Part shown: positions 24,323 through 37,800 of the stretch, piece after piece
Layout of the letters: every line of letters begins with the position of its first letter
Numbering within the stretch: position 1 is the first letter of the stretch
Assembly: GCA_035578905.1 (NCBI GenBank)
Contig: JAQJVL010000155.1
Location: forward strand, 434,001 to 498,000
DNA: 64,000 bases
Direction: 5' to 3'
Origin: Stictocephala bisonia
Lineage: Eukaryota > Arthropoda > Insecta > Hemiptera > Membracidae
Program-made: the position numbers and the translations under genes
Notes under the pieces: generated by a model
What the model saw: the letters and a program-made list of their open reading frames with translations, nothing else
Told to the model about the DNA's origin: nothing
Database searches by the model: none

Positions 24323-27300
24323 GAACAGTTCTGGAGGCTAATAAAACAAAATGAATAAATACGTTTTAACGTCATCCACTTTAATTATGTTTTCGAAGTG
24401 GATTTTCAAATTTCAAACACGAAATTTCTTCTTTGTACAATCAAGTATTTTTCAAATAATTATCTAACATTTTGTTATAAGATCATTGTGATTCATCTTT
24501 TAAATTATTATTTCAGATTGTTAAATTTCTTTATGTCATATATTTGGATTTTTTCTTCTGTGTTCCACATTTCAGATATTTATTTTCTTTTATAATTCTC
24601 ATTTAATGTCATTTTACTGGTAAGAAGAATATTGTCTATGAGTAATTCTTTCCTGGGTGTAATTTAGCTTTCTTGACACTGATTTAAAAAAAATCTAATG
24701 TATGTACTGATCTCCTTCTATCTCCAAGAATTGTCCATGTATAGGCCTACACATTCTCTTTTCTTTAACTTTTTTCCCCACCCAAAGTCGAACTTGTTCA
24801 AACATTTGTACCTTTTTCATTACTTTTCCCAAATCCGATTTTCCTAAAAATATTAATCTCCAACCGCATCTCCCGAAAACCATTAATATTGTGTTAATCT
24901 ATCATCTTTCATTTTTCTACAGCACTTCTTGTTTTTGTTTTTGAACTTTATCCACCAACTTGTTCACCAGACATAAGTAAACAGGTATATATTAGAATTA
25001 TTAACAAATAACTTGTTATTGTAAGAGCTTTAACTCAACCAATTATTGTATTATATTATCCTTATTAATATGCCATGATTTGTTGTTTGAAAGTTATTTG
25101 TTAGCATTGGGTTGTTCGTGATTGGTAGCTAATATTTGGATATTTCCATTGAGTCAAGTGTTTAAAGAAACAATCATAATGTGTCGATTCCTCCGTCTTC
25201 AGATGTTAGTTACTACTTTAGCCTACATTTAAAACTAGCTTTTTTTCTTCAAGAAAACACTAAAAAACCTACATGCTTCAAAACTACGGATGCCTGACTG
25301 TTCTTAAAAACTATCACACATATAACACAGAATATAAACCACAATAAAAATACAAAGAAGAACAATATACAAAATGTTCAACAAAAAACAAAGCAGGTTA
25401 TAAAATAGAAAAAATATTCAACTTATCCAACCAGGACGGGGAAACGGGTTCCTCGCACCACTACTCCCACGAGATGAACTCATCACGAACGTCAAAGACA
25501 AACTGAAACCACTTCATCCCTTATGAACTGAAGTATTTTACTCTTTTTATATTGTAGAGACAACTCTCATTTATCATAATTCTGAATTTGAATTAACTTA
25601 TTTTCAGAAACCATGATTTTTTCTTTTCATTTTCTCCTAGAAACCCTGCTCTAAGAAAAAAGCTCTCTTGAAACACTGACATGGAGATCAAACCTTGGAC
25701 ATATGTACTATGTCCAAGGTTTGACCTATCGTACCTATCGTACCTTGTAAGATAGGTACTATATCGAAGTACATTATCTTAACAAAGGTCAGCCCTAGTT
25801 CTGTAAAATGTATTTTCCCATGCTTATATTGTTGTGCATTTTCATGTTTTGTATTGTACATTATTGTAAATAAATAAATATTATTATTATATTTTTTACC
25901 TCTAGAATATATTACTAAATAAACATACCTTGAAAGACACATTTCACAAATTTCTAATCTGTGGGGTAACATTCCAGACTTAAATTGTATTCTAATTATT
26001 AAAAATATATATATATATACTGAGAATAAATTCTAAAGATAAACAAGACAGCACTATAGGCCTATTGTTATAAAATTTAAAACTATGAGTGTTGTTAATG
26101 TTTTGTTAACTATTTTTAAGAATCTTAGATCACAATTTCATAGGTTGGCTTTAATACTTTTAACAACAATATCGAACCAGCATTGATATATCTTATGTCA
26201 GACTTGACAAAAATAAATCTAGCTATAGGATAGTAGGCATAAAACTTATAAAAAGTTAACTTAAGACTTACAAACGAAAATATATGTATATCCATGTTGA
26301 TCCTGAATTAATTTTTATGTCCAATGCCTCACACATCCACTACGGCCTATTGAGGGTTCATCCGCCTTGCAGTGATTTCTCCCCTTTAGGGCAAGAGGGT
26401 CCCTGAACAGCGTTCTCAATGGCCCTCATAAGAGTACGTTTGAACACAAAGGTTATCGGTGATCGGTCGGTTATCACAATAGAACAATGATATCACTGTT
26501 CTAGATGTAATTGTGATACGACCTTAGTCGTGGTTTACGACAGGCTAGGTTGGACTCCTGCAACGAAACACGTGATGGAGTAAAACACTTACAAAACCAT
26601 AGTGGATGGAAGGTATGAAACCCTAGAAAACGATGGAAACGTTATAGATTTACGACTAAATTTACAAGAGGAAACTGGGAAAATGATAGTTAGCGATATG
26701 GAAAGACTAAATAATGAAAATTAATTAATTCATATCGACTTCTCCGTTTTAGTCCTGTTCTATAAGAAAGAACTTATAAATATATATATTTTTATCTGAT
26801 TTGAGCTAATATTTTGTATTTTAAATGTTATTTATATGAACGTATATTATTTGTTTTAACTCTAAGTCAGACCAACCCACTTAATTTGGTTTAATTAAGA
26901 TATAAATTTAGGTTAATTAGTTGAAAATGTTTATTTTACCCGTTCAGTATGTCGATATTTTGTTACCCTGTCCAATACCTCATAATTTAAACGTTTATTA
27001 AAATCAAAAGCTTGTTAAGAGTATACTGTATTTCCGTTTGTGATAGAAAAAATAGGGGTATGAAATCTGCGGCGAGAAGGGTAGAATTGGTAGGTTTTAG
27101 AATTGTAAATAAATACAATAATGCATATCATTCGTCAATGCCTATTGTTCCAACTATCACAATCTGAAATAGGGTTTAAATACTACAAAATAACTTTCCA
27201 TATCACATTTCACACATACCATAACCACTTATGCATGGATAAAAGCATCGTTTTCACCGCCATAAAGACTCGCACTCGTCCGATGTTAAACCAAATATAG

Positions 27301-27349
27301 TATTTTATGTAAGACTGTTGGCTTAAAGAGTCTTATTACACAAACTCCA
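24323..27349. other. Gene-free AT-rich stretch
   Basis: No gene is supported. It holds a perfect hairpin at 25688-25724, an (AT)n run at about 26005-26020, and a slightly GC-richer patch at 26330-26580 with no recognised content. The minus-strand frame 25688-25972 overlaps the hairpin and is not credible. Confidence 0.45.
25688..25724. repeat. Perfect hairpin, 16-bp stem, 5-base loop
   Basis: TCAAACCTTGGACATA (25688-25703) and its exact reverse complement (25709-25724) flank the loop TGTAC. A short direct repeat ACCTATCGT follows twice. Confidence 0.9.
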
Positions 27350-27351
27350 GG

Positions 27352-27452
27352 CGAGATGATGTTACTAGATATCCTTGAGTACTCCAGAGTGGAGATAAAG
27401 TAGTGGAGTCTAGTCTCCAGTCTGTTGTAAAAGTAATGAGACCCTGGCAACC
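27352..27452 (+). mobile_element. Interspersed repeat family G, copy 1
   Basis: GATATCCTTGAGTACTCCAG and TCTCCAGTCTGTTGTAAAAG are shared with 52825-52892 and, inverted, with 40225-40310. The element is short and non-coding. Confidence 0.6.
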
Positions 27453-27599
27453 CACATCAGTGGTAAATACCCAACAACTTTTATGTTGCAAAAACACCTT
27501 TGGCCGGTGACTTAATTAAGATGTATATTACTGAGGATATCAAATATTATATTATTAACTATTCATAAATTGTATATATAGTACATAAATATAAATAGG

Positions 27600-28412
27600 A
27601 TTGAGATTGACATCAAATTGTTCTGACAAATTGGAAGAAGTTATTTTTTTTACTACAAATAAATTAGTAATTAGTGTAATGCTAATAAATTAATTCTTAA
27701 TTTAAACAAAATACTTGACATAAATGTTACTTACTCAAATAAATTTGAACTGGGCCTTAAACATCAACACAACATCATTTTTAGGAATTATCTTTGATCA
27801 TAATCTATCTTGGAATAATTATGTACATTATATGATAAAAATCTGAATAAAGGTATGTATTGTTTAAGAAGATTAAAATACAATGTTTGTGAAGATGTAC
27901 ACATTTACTATCCAGATATCCATAGCACATTGAGTTGTAGGATAATATGCTACTATGGGGCCAGTTGTCAAATGAAATTAAATTATTTTAAAATTAAAAA
28001 AATAGCAATCGAGTAATTTGTGGAGTACCTTTGTAAACTCCATGCAGACATATATTCAAAAAACTAAATATAATGACTACACAAATTCCCTAAAAAAAAA
28101 ACATAAGCATTAAACAAGCAATTCGAATCGACTGAAAATTAAACAACGTAAATAATCATCAACACAATAAAATAATGAATTTATGGCTATTGAATTATAT
28201 AATAAAGTGCCTTATAAATTAAAAAAATCTAGAAGGGAAACAATTAAAAAAATTATATGAGACTATTTATTAGAAGAGAGTTTATACAAAATTGAAAACT
28301 TCTTTAAAATGCAACTGTACTTTATCTGTACATTTAAATCAACTTTTATTATATTAAACATTCTAATACCTTATTTGAGGTTTGCTACAGTAAAGATTAT
28401 TATTATTATATG
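27600..28412 (+). pseudogene. Decayed LINE, C-terminal reverse transcriptase region
   Basis: A conceptual reading across several frames gives the thumb-region signature FLGIIFDHNLSWNNYVHYM (about 27780-27838). It is followed by LNKGMYCLRRLKYNV and further LINE-like C-terminal sequence to about 28310. Many stops and frame changes are present. The 3' end has GATTATTATTATTA (28395-28408), a simple tail like that of the LINE at 62872. No catalytic box remains. The element is 5' truncated and dead. The LINE call is firm from the FLG..D..L.W signature; clade is uncertain. Confidence 0.7.
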
Positions 28413-29160
28413 CATTTTTAAAGGGTTATCTCCAACTTATAATTGAAATAAGATTATTAAAAACATAAAAATTAAGCTATTTGTGTTTTGAGAAAAACTA
28501 AAATTGTTGGACATTTGCCTACATTACGTGAAAAATACGTGTTTGTAAAGTTAACTATTTGTTCACTTTCAAAAATTAAATTAAAAAAGTACGAGAGTTA
28601 AATTAAAAAAAGTTACTACAGTGAGTTACAAACAATCTACAGATAGACCACTTAGAAAGTGACCTACTGAAAGCACCTGTGCGAGAGAGTTGGATTGAGT
28701 GGTGGAAGTAAGATAGAGAAATACTCTTCCCCAATGTGTCAGCCATTTTGGAACCAGTGGTTGTCGGATGTTTTGATTAACACTAACGAATCAAGCTTTA
28801 GTAAACTATAAATAATAATGTAAAAAATAAAAATCGATAAAGTTCATTATTATAATTTATTTTTATTTACTTATTACTATTATTTTTTAACTAAACACTG
28901 TTGTAGTAGTTGCACACTTGAAGGTGGAAGTTAGTCACGCCCGTGATGTACGGCAGCTCAACGGTGGAACAATTGCTCTCCGCTGCTGAAACCCTACGTG
29001 TTAAATATAGATAGCACGCAGGTAGCTTTCAGACAGTCCAGTTAATTAGTATCTTAAGGAACTGTTGAATTTGAAAATGTTTGCATAGTAGCCATATTAT
29101 AATATTTTTGTTTGATGTGTACAACTAATAATCAATAGTCAATACAACAGATCAATAGTC
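28413..29160. other. Gene-free AT-rich stretch
   Basis: Nothing recognised, apart from a moderately GC-richer patch at 28920-29030 without motifs. Confidence 0.4.
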
Positions 29161-29162
29161 TA

Positions 29163-29232
29163 TGAGGAATGGCAGAGTAAGGTAAAGAAGGAGGTTGGCC
29201 TCTCCTTAAAAAAAAAAAAAGAGAGAGAGAGT
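29163..29232 (+). mobile_element. SINE B 3' tail fragment
   Basis: TAAGGTAAAGAAGGAGGTTG followed by CCTCTCCTTAAAAAA matches the tail of the SINE at 46455-46655 (AGAAAAGGAGATCGG then TATCCTTAAAAAA). The tail here runs into GAGAGAGAGAG. The head is missing. Confidence 0.5.
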
Positions 29233-29306
29233 TGTGTGTTGCGAAAAATGAAATAGAAGAAAAGGTAAATGAGATATGTGATTAGAATTTTCAAACTATG
29301 TCATTA

Positions 29307-29346
29307 CAATACCACCGTACGTGTATCAGTGGGTGGGTTAGTCAGA
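29307..29346 (+). repeat. Single unit of the G-rich minisatellite
   Basis: CAATACCACCGTACGTGTAT followed by CAGTGGGTGGGTTAGTC is one unit of the 17.3-kb array family standing alone. Confidence 0.8.
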
Positions 29347-29507
29347 ACCTTATCAGCCCATCCCTTATTTCCCAAAATAATGTACGGTAAACAGAGTAAC
29401 TATACATCTGCATGAAGATATAAATTTGTTCTAATATATTTATAACTGTCTCTGAGGCGTTGACTGTAGCCGTAAGAAAACTATTTTTCAATTATCTCTG
29501 TGGTAGT

Positions 29508-29690
29508 GTACATATTTGTGGATACTGCTGGAAGCTATTGATTGGGCCGGTACGTGAGGCGGTTGGGTATCAGCCAAACAGCCAGCCCCAAGTAGCCCTT
29601 GTCCTGTAATCTTGGCACCCGCCCTAGATACACCACACTTTTTATACTCTCATTTACACCAAAACTCCAATTCCATTTATTTTATTTTCG
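29508..29690 (+). mobile_element. Interspersed repeat family H, copy 1
   Basis: Almost identical, inverted, to 42140-42312. Shared landmarks are ATACTGCTGGAAGCTATTGA, GGTATCAGCCAAACAGCCAG and CGCCCTAGATACACCACACT. Directly after it, a 33-base duplication of TTTTCGTGGTTTTATTGAGA occurs at about 29684-29755. The open frames here (29599-29841) arise from the repeat. Confidence 0.85.
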
Positions 29691-29756
29691 TGGTTTTATT
29701 GAGAGTGATACAGCTTATTTTCGTGGTTTTATTGAGAGTAATACAGCTTATATTTC

Positions 29757-30902
29757 GATTGGATGGTATATTTTATTGGGAATATGTATTTACATTGACT
29801 GTATAAACAAGAAGACTATCCATCCACCCGGAGCGATTTGAGGACTCCTATGAAAATAGTTCTTGTATTGCCTTCACAGGTAGCGCCAGTGGTCTCCCTC
29901 TTCCTGGGACTTTTAAACACACGCTAAAGTGACTTACGAGTATAGCTGCTTTAATATAAAAAGTTATTCAAATGCTTATAAGAAACCTTTCACCGTTAAA
30001 TAGTAGCACAAGCAAACGCATTGCTTTGGAAAGTGCCTAGTGAATGGTATTTATGTAAAACCACCATGTATGTGTGTCCATTATATAATTTATATTTGTG
30101 CAGTAACAATAAATCCCATATTAATCAGTAAAATTAATATGTAATATTTCAAACCATCGTCAGTTAATTTAACAGCAGAGTTAATCAAACAATGGCTAGA
30201 GTTGATGGTCTAGACAAGAAAAGTGACATTAACGATCACGTGATCAGATATCGTAGTATTTTACCTCTGAATAAGAAGTTCCTAAATATTTGTGGTCTTT
30301 GCATGATATAATGTGAATTTAATGTAAATTTATATTAAAATTATGTTTAATCGGCCGACCTTGATAGACGCGTGTATTTAACATAAGCGTCTGCTACATC
30401 AGCCACCATGTTGGATTTTATTCTACATAAGGCTAGAGTTAAATTGAAATGAGATTACAGCTTTGCGCAGTTTTAAACTTGTCCTTTTTTAAAAGAGGAG
30501 AGAGAGTCATCAGGTTTTAATTTTATCTCTTTATTTATTTTTTATGTACCATTAACTATTGTTCTAGTTTCATATACAAAAGAAAAAATCTGTCTCATGG
30601 GGCACAATTGTCCTTAAAAGCATGTTAAATTCTCAATTACATGTGTTAAAGAATGTAATTGTAAAGAGTTTTCAAGTGAAGTAGTGTAAAACTGCTAAAA
30701 GCGGGCGTCAGTGATTGACAACTTGTTCTGTCTAGTAGACAAGCGGGGGAGGAGAGTCAACTGCCACGACTGTTCAAATCACACATTGGTTTGGGGACGA
30801 TCGGACTTCTGATACCCGAAGAAGTTGAAAATAAGTTCGAAATTCAACACCAGGCAGAGGTCGGAGGCTCGAGTGCAATAAAATAATTCGCTTCATACGA
30901 CT
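29757..30902. other. Gene-free stretch
   Basis: No gene or shared repeat was identified. The patch 30690-30890 is less AT-rich but has no motif I recognise. Confidence 0.4.
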
Positions 30903-31321
30903 GTTAAGAGTCTGCAGATGCTGTCGGCCATGTTGGTTTTAATCCAAAAGACCAATGATATTTTCTAACCGGACATACAATCACGCATACTCAAATTAAA
31001 GTTATTTTTAAACGGATTTTTTCAAAAAGATTTCATTTCATCAAGAATGGAATTGCACGTTGGCATTGCTTTGCAAATTCCGAATTTGTTTATAGAAAAG
31101 AACTTAAAAAATATTTCTTTTGAAGTTTTTAATTTCACATATTTCTCAAAACTAGGCATATATATTCAAACGCAAGCCCAACGCGCAATATGATAATGAT
31201 TAAAATGACACCTCATACACAATTTTTGGTCAATAAATAACGACAAAATATAGATTCCCAAATAACATTGTTCTTATGGGATTAAAACCAACATGGCTGA
31301 CAGCCTCTGCAGACTCTTAAC
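30903..31321. mobile_element. Non-autonomous DNA transposon (MITE), 419 bp
   Basis: The left end GTTAAGAGTCTGCAGATGCT and the reverse complement of the right end GTTAAGAGTCTGCAGAGGCT agree for about 45 bases (on through GCCATGTTGGTTTTAATCC). ACT lies on both sides (30900-30902 and 31322-31324) and may be a 3-bp target duplication. No transposase is encoded. The superfamily is unclear. Confidence 0.8.
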
Positions 31322-32950
31322 ACTTATATTACAATGGAAATGCTTAACAGTTCTTCCAAGAACGGGAAATGTTTCCTCCGTCAGGCAACAGTGCTAAAAT
31401 GTATTTTATGAAATAACAAGCAGCATACATAATACACAAGGAAACTCACGGTTCGTCTGTGTGGGGTTCCCTCTCCAGTGAGACCTTCAACGATACATGA
31501 ACTTGTTTATTTTATGATATACTCCACTAAACATGTTATATGAAATATTTTATAGGGACGGTATTTTATATGTAGTGTGATAGTTTGTAAAATAATTGAG
31601 GGCAAAGTTATGGCTTGAATGAACCTGTGGTACATGAAATGGTTTTTACGGTAACATAATTTCTTATTGCTCTAATAAATGTTTATGTTATTATTATTAG
31701 GTAATAAATATGTAAGCACATTAACGAACAATAAAGTTACTATAGATATTAATCAAATAAAGTTAAAATTAACTAACGAAACGCTTTTGACGAATAGTTG
31801 GTTTTTCTAATCAGACCATTCTAATAAAAAAAACTTCAAAAATAAAAAACCTTTTAAATAGGGGGTTTTCAGGCTAATTAAGGAAAAACTAATACTTGCC
31901 CGATATATATTCTAATAGCTGTACATAATTTGAACCAGTCTTCGTGTTGGTAATAAATTATATGTTAGACTAAAACTGTTTTAAACTAGGGACTATGTAG
32001 TTAAATCTAGACAAAAATTGTTTAAATATAAAATAAAAATTAAAAATTGTACATTCTGTAGTTATTGAGTACAGGATGATAAAAGTACTAACCTAACGAC
32101 AAACATGAATCGTGGCAAGAAATACGCATTGTTAATGCAAATTCAGAATTGTACAATTATATATTTTGGATACTCGAGTTTGAAAATAAACTACAATATA
32201 TCCACCGGACGTAGAATACAAAAGTTAAAATAGCATCAATAATGTCCTTATTCATTTATGATTTACTCTAAGCATGATTAAAGCTCTTGTTACATTCTAT
32301 CTGTGTTTGATTTTAAAAAGTATCACTATTTCGACATTTATGTTTACAATTATATGACAAAATTTGTCACCAAACAGTTAATGATTAGTGTTACATGAAA
32401 ATTTTACATAATGTAGACGCAGCCAAATTAAAAAAAAAAATAGATATTTTTGTTTCACAAAACACCTTTTTTAATTTAGTTAAGAAGCGTTTTCTTGGCA
32501 CTGTGTAGGGTTAAAAACATCATTCATGTACTTGTATTAAGCCGTTGATGTCAATAATTTTGATTTTTATTATTTTTTTACTATACACAAGCTTATTGTT
32601 TAATGGTGACAACAATAGATAGAAACAAAATATGACGGGCAGACACGAATTCGGGAAGTACAATTAGCAAAAGAATTAGTTGTAAAAAGGGTCAGTTAAT
32701 CCCATGCACTAACTCAACAACTTCTCTCCGCAGATAGCGTTGAGGGGGGGGGGCCAGTTAAACAGAGGAGAGAGAGTCGCTATCCCTATACAACTAACAT
32801 TACGGCATGGATTTAATTGAAATTGCGATTTGATACGCTTAAAACTGAGTGAAAATTATGACATTTTATAGAATGATAGAAAATCTTGTTTTGTTGAATC
32901 ATTACCAAAGAAGATTTTCTATCTTTTATTCTTAGATATTATTTGCCTCT
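31322..32950. other. Gene-free AT-rich stretch
   Basis: Nothing recognised except a G-run at 32741-32752 and short A- and T-runs. Confidence 0.45.
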
Positions 32951-33000
32951 GTGTGCGTACGTGCGCGTGCGCGCGCGCGCGCGCGCGCGCGTGTGTGTGT
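32951..33000. repeat. 50-bp alternating purine-pyrimidine tract, (GC)n core
   Basis: Every base from 32951 to 33000 alternates purine and pyrimidine: GTGTGCGTACGTGCGCGTGC, then (GC)n, then (GT)5. This is the composition that favours Z-DNA. It stands out in an otherwise AT-rich region. Confidence 0.95.
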
Positions 33001-33330
33001 TTTTTTGTTTACTCAATCACGCAAAAACTACTGAACTCATTCAACTTAAATTTTGCATGGAAAAAATTATGGTCTGTGATTAACACAGGCTTATCTTTAT
33101 TTTGAAATTCCATCAGGAAACCACCCCAGGGGTTCTAAGAAGTATCAATGTAAGTCCTATGGCAATACCAATTTGATACTTTGTTTATAATAGTTTCATT
33201 AGTCAGAATAAACAAACAAACAAGCATAATTCTGAAGTAAATTCCATACCAAACCTAACCACAAAGAACTTTTGCGCCCGTGTGTTTTAAGCGGAAGGAA
33301 CTTGCACAATTTGACAAAGGGAAGCGAAGC
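33001..33330 (+). mobile_element. Helitron-like repeat fragment
   Basis: It begins CTCAATCACGCAAAAACTACTGAACTCATT and ends near GGGAAGCGAAGCTG. This order (act on a CTACTGAAC phrase, ATTTTGCATGG, later GCGAAGC) resembles family D and invertebrate Helitron repeats. No terminal hairpin or CTRR end was verified. Confidence 0.3.
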
Positions 33331-34404
33331 TGTAAATATTGTTGTATTTAACAATTGTTTAAACAACCTAGAGTTAACTTATTTCATCCAAGTTCTGTAT
33401 TACTGAATGCAATAAGCACAATACAAATCAACGTAAACCCCGCATAAAATACGAGAAATCTGCTAACAGTTAAAAAAAATTATAAGTCAACTGGTTTAGT
33501 CGCAATCGTAGGTATGAGAAGGGAGAAAAGTTGCTGCACCTGTAGTGGTCCCGCGGCCGGCTGTACAACGGACGATATTCGGGTAGTGACAGAAAGGATT
33601 TAAACAGCTCACACAAATATGTAAATAATCGTTATGCATTGAATAACCAATTATATTTATAAAACAATATAAACTATACATTTAGTATAACATGTTATAT
33701 GTTTATTGGAAATAACTCTTTACATGTGGAACAGTTTTAGTTGTATTCTAAGAAAAATAGTTTCAATTTCAAATACTGTAACAAAATTAATAATATATAA
33801 ATAAAACTATTTTATCAAACATTATAATGTTAAGTGTTTTTCTTATGAAATTTTCATAACACATTAATGTTATGTCGATATAAAATCACTGTATTTACTA
33901 ACACATATGAAAGTGATATATCGTAAATATATATGTAATAAGGATTACAACAAGACCAAATAATTAATTTTTTTTTCTTTAATCTTTTTTTTCTTGAAAA
34001 TCTATAATTTCCAACAGGAAACATTCCTATCGACCAAGTAACTATACAAAATATAAATGTGCTACATGAACGGGTTTTTTAGTAATAACGGTGTAAATTT
34101 GATGTACAGTATTATTCATTCATTCACTTCTCTCTTCCTGTCACTCTCCTTTCCCCACAATTGCTGAACTCGTGCCTTTCTGTTGGGGTCGGTTTTATAA
34201 AAGTTGTCGAGATCTCGCTCCCCCTTCCACTAGAGAAGGTAAAAGTTGCCGAACTCGTGCGAGCCCAATATGACTTGGTATATGCCTACTTACCATAGTA
34301 TTAAGTGTATGAATTTCATCATTATTTAATTCAACCATAAAAAATATAACAATTCCGTTAAAAATCGAGTTGCGGTACACTTTAGAACATTCATTATTAT
34401 TAAT
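33331..34404. other. Gene-free AT-rich stretch
   Basis: No gene seen. A short direct repeat (GTTG then CCGAACTCGTGC / CTGAACTCGTGC) lies at 34160-34262. Confidence 0.4.
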
Positions 34405-34650
34405 TAGTAAGACGCCAGTCTTCAAGATATCGGCGAATATGAGAGGAAAATGAGTCTAGATAAACGAGTGTAGTCATTGTTTACTAACTGTCATAGCCCA
34501 ATACCCAGAGCAACTAAGGGACCTGTAGCTTTACGTGGAATACGAACTACGTAGTGTTGGTCTGATTTTAAGCTAAATGACATGCCTGATACTCTTCCAC
34601 ACACAACATCTGAACCTTGACTATAATCCAACATGCGATTGTAACATTAG
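34405..34650 (-). mobile_element. Interspersed repeat family A, copy 2
   Basis: Collinear with copy 1 (126-400), from TAAGACGCC at the plus-strand left edge through GGGACCTGTAGCTTTACGTGG to ACATCTGAACCTTGACTA. In the minus-strand sense it ends with GGCGTCTTA and an AT tail (CTAATTAATAATAATG). Confidence 0.65.
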
Positions 34651-34744
34651 TCTGAATTTAAATGAATAATTTCTAACAACCACATAATTTTGAAAGATGA
34701 TAATAAATATTTGTTGTAAATTAAATAAATATTTAGCTCAATGA

Positions 34745-34925
34745 GCACAAGAATGCAGTCAATGTTATTGGACCACTCTACTGTAAAGGTAATGATGCGT
34801 GCTTTCCCAAACTGCTTGCATCAGGTTGGCCCCAACGAGCAAAGCTCCCGTCGAATACTACCATAACATTACCTTTAGAGGAATTTCCAAAACGTGTCTG
34901 GATATAACAGCTCAATCCCAACAGG
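34745..34925 (+). mobile_element. Interspersed repeat family F, copy 2
   Basis: Nearly identical to 20272-20440, with a handful of substitutions. The open frame at 34799-34987 is repeat-derived. Confidence 0.7.
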
Positions 34926-35619
34926 CTGTTCGTCTACATGGCCCCTTCTCCACTTATCTGATAAATATTGATGCTATTTTAATGTGAGTATGAACAATTT
35001 CACTTCTACTTTAGTATGTAATAAATGCTGAAAGTCACTATAGATAGACTTGAAAGTCACTATAGTCACGACCAGACGACTTGAATATTCGGAGAACTAT
35101 TTTAAGTATTTAGTAACAAAATGGCGTCCTGTAAAAACTATATTGGTTTTAACTAGAATCTACATTTTCCGGTGACAACCGCGTCAAGGTACTATCTACA
35201 ATATTTACAAGATGACCAGACGTTTCGCCAGAGTCTCAGAGAAACCACTGAGGATGCTACATCACAGTATCACAGTAAGTTCTAAGATTATATTGGTTTT
35301 CTCTGCCATCTGTAGAAAATAAATTGTGTAAATAGTAAAATACATTTATAGAGGAGCCTTCAATTATTGATGTTTTTATGTAGCGTAAACGGAATGGAAA
35401 CATTTATATGGTCATCCATATACCGTTTTGTCGAGAGAGTCATTAGGTATTCTACTACTAGAAGGTGTCCAGTACTAGTAAGTATAGAGGGAGCGAGAAG
35501 GTCTTCTGAAGTCATGTCTGTATATGGATTAAATGAGTTTTCCATATGTTTTATCGGTTTATAGAGTGAGTAAGAGGTTCATTATGAGCAATTGCATTAT
35601 GGCGAGTGGTCGACAGTAT

Positions 35620-35640
<21 letters not shown>
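34926..35640. other. Gene-free stretch
   Basis: Contains the short repeat shared with 3505-3570 at 35235-35275. Otherwise no gene is seen. Overlapping open frames on both strands at 35360-35564 have no recognisable domain. Confidence 0.4.
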
Positions 35641-36320
<680 letters not shown>

Positions 36321-36784
36321 TACTTCAATAATACTTCAATAAGCATGTTCATGTATGAAAGAGGTGGGAGAGAAGTCAGTATTATATGTCCGTTTGTGCT
36401 GTTTAAATTTGAAATAAAAATAAACCAATGTCAGACTCATAGGGACAAGTAAGTTAATGTTCTTCACCAGTAATATTATTATCATAAATATTAACACCTA
36501 AATTAATTGTAACTCATTGATATATATTTTTTATTAATATATTTTGTCTTTAATTAATTTTGTAGCTAGAAAAATAATATATATATACTATTTTTCTGCA
36601 TATTAACTATTTCGTTTGCGTCATCAAAAGACGTTTAATTAAAGCTATGATATTTTTCAAATTAGTAAGTGTGCAGAAATTAAATAGTTTACAATAAATT
36701 GCGAAAGGACTTTTTACACGTACACATCTCAACATGCTAACTTTGTATTCCTAAAAGGATGATATTTGGTTACTTATAGCCACA
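36321..36784. other. Gene-free AT-rich stretch
   Basis: Nothing recognised. Confidence 0.4.
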
Positions 36785-36875
36785 TATCCCTCCACCTACA
36801 CTAACGGTATGGAGATCCACCCACGCCCCATACACTTACGGTGTTGACGACCTACACATCCACTTTATACGCGTG
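36785..36875 (-). repeat. Degenerate G-rich minisatellite units
   Basis: On the minus strand, CAACACCGTAAGTGTATGGG and GTGGGTGGATCTCCATACCG correspond to two or three decayed units of the 17.3-kb family. A C-run at about 36918-36930 follows. Confidence 0.55.
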
Positions 36876-37089
36876 CAGAATTAAAGACGCGCATATTCTG
36901 CCACACTCCTAAGACAATCCCCCCCCCCCCCACTTAAAACTACGGTGTTTATGAAGTACATTTAGAGGGAATTAATAATCAAATGTGTGTATTTTTTGGT
37001 TATAATTTTTTTAAATATATTTAAAAATAAAATAATACAAATACTAAATTGAGTATAAATTACACTAAGTTAAACATTTTCCCGCTATT

Positions 37090-37227
37090 TCTCTAAGGAT
37101 AAATGCTGCATATCCAAAGTGCAATGTCTGGAAGGGAGCCATGAAGGTTCAGAAGGTTGGCTGAAGCACAACTTCTATTTAGACTAAGAACAAAACCGTG
37201 ACAGCAATTCTTTTCTCTAAGTGTCAA
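37090..37227 (+). mobile_element. Interspersed repeat family C, copy 1
   Basis: Collinear with 48792-48922. Shared words are AATGCTGCA/AACGCTGCA, TCTGGAAGG, GAGGTTGGCT-like and GTGACAGCAATTCTTTTCT. It lies about 570 bases upstream of a G-rich minisatellite array. Non-coding. Confidence 0.6.
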
Positions 37228-37800
37228 AATGGTTGTAGTCCGGGTCCATTAAACTTTATCACAGTCTGAATGAAAATGTCGCACCTTTCTCTACACTTAT
37301 TTATTGAAATGAATTGTTTTTGCTGTAATGGTAAAAATCATTTTATTTTTAATTCATATAGCAATTGTTAACAACTGTTAATACTGTTAATAACAACTGT
37401 AATAACATTTATTCAATCTTACACTTTGACAGAATACAGTACATAATTTAGATATATGTACTTCTAAACAGCATAACAAATCGAAAATAAAATAATATTG
37501 TGCTGATTCCAAAAGTAAATTAAAAATCACTATCAATTGAAACAAAAACAAATTGCGCACATTTAAGTAAATAATTCAAAACCAAAATATACCGGAATGG
37601 TTTTGTAATTGCAATTTTATCTCTGTTATTTAATAATAAGTTATCATTTGGCTTGTTAAAATATTATATAGCCAATTCGGCTATAGTAAAAGTCCTTATG
37701 TTGTTTATATACCTTACAAATAAACTATTAGCAGTAGTACTATTTGTGTACTAAAGATGTAATTAAAATAATAAATACGCGCAGTTTTATTATTGTATTT
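37228..37800. other. Gene-free AT-rich stretch
   Basis: Nothing recognised between family C and the minisatellite. Confidence 0.4.
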
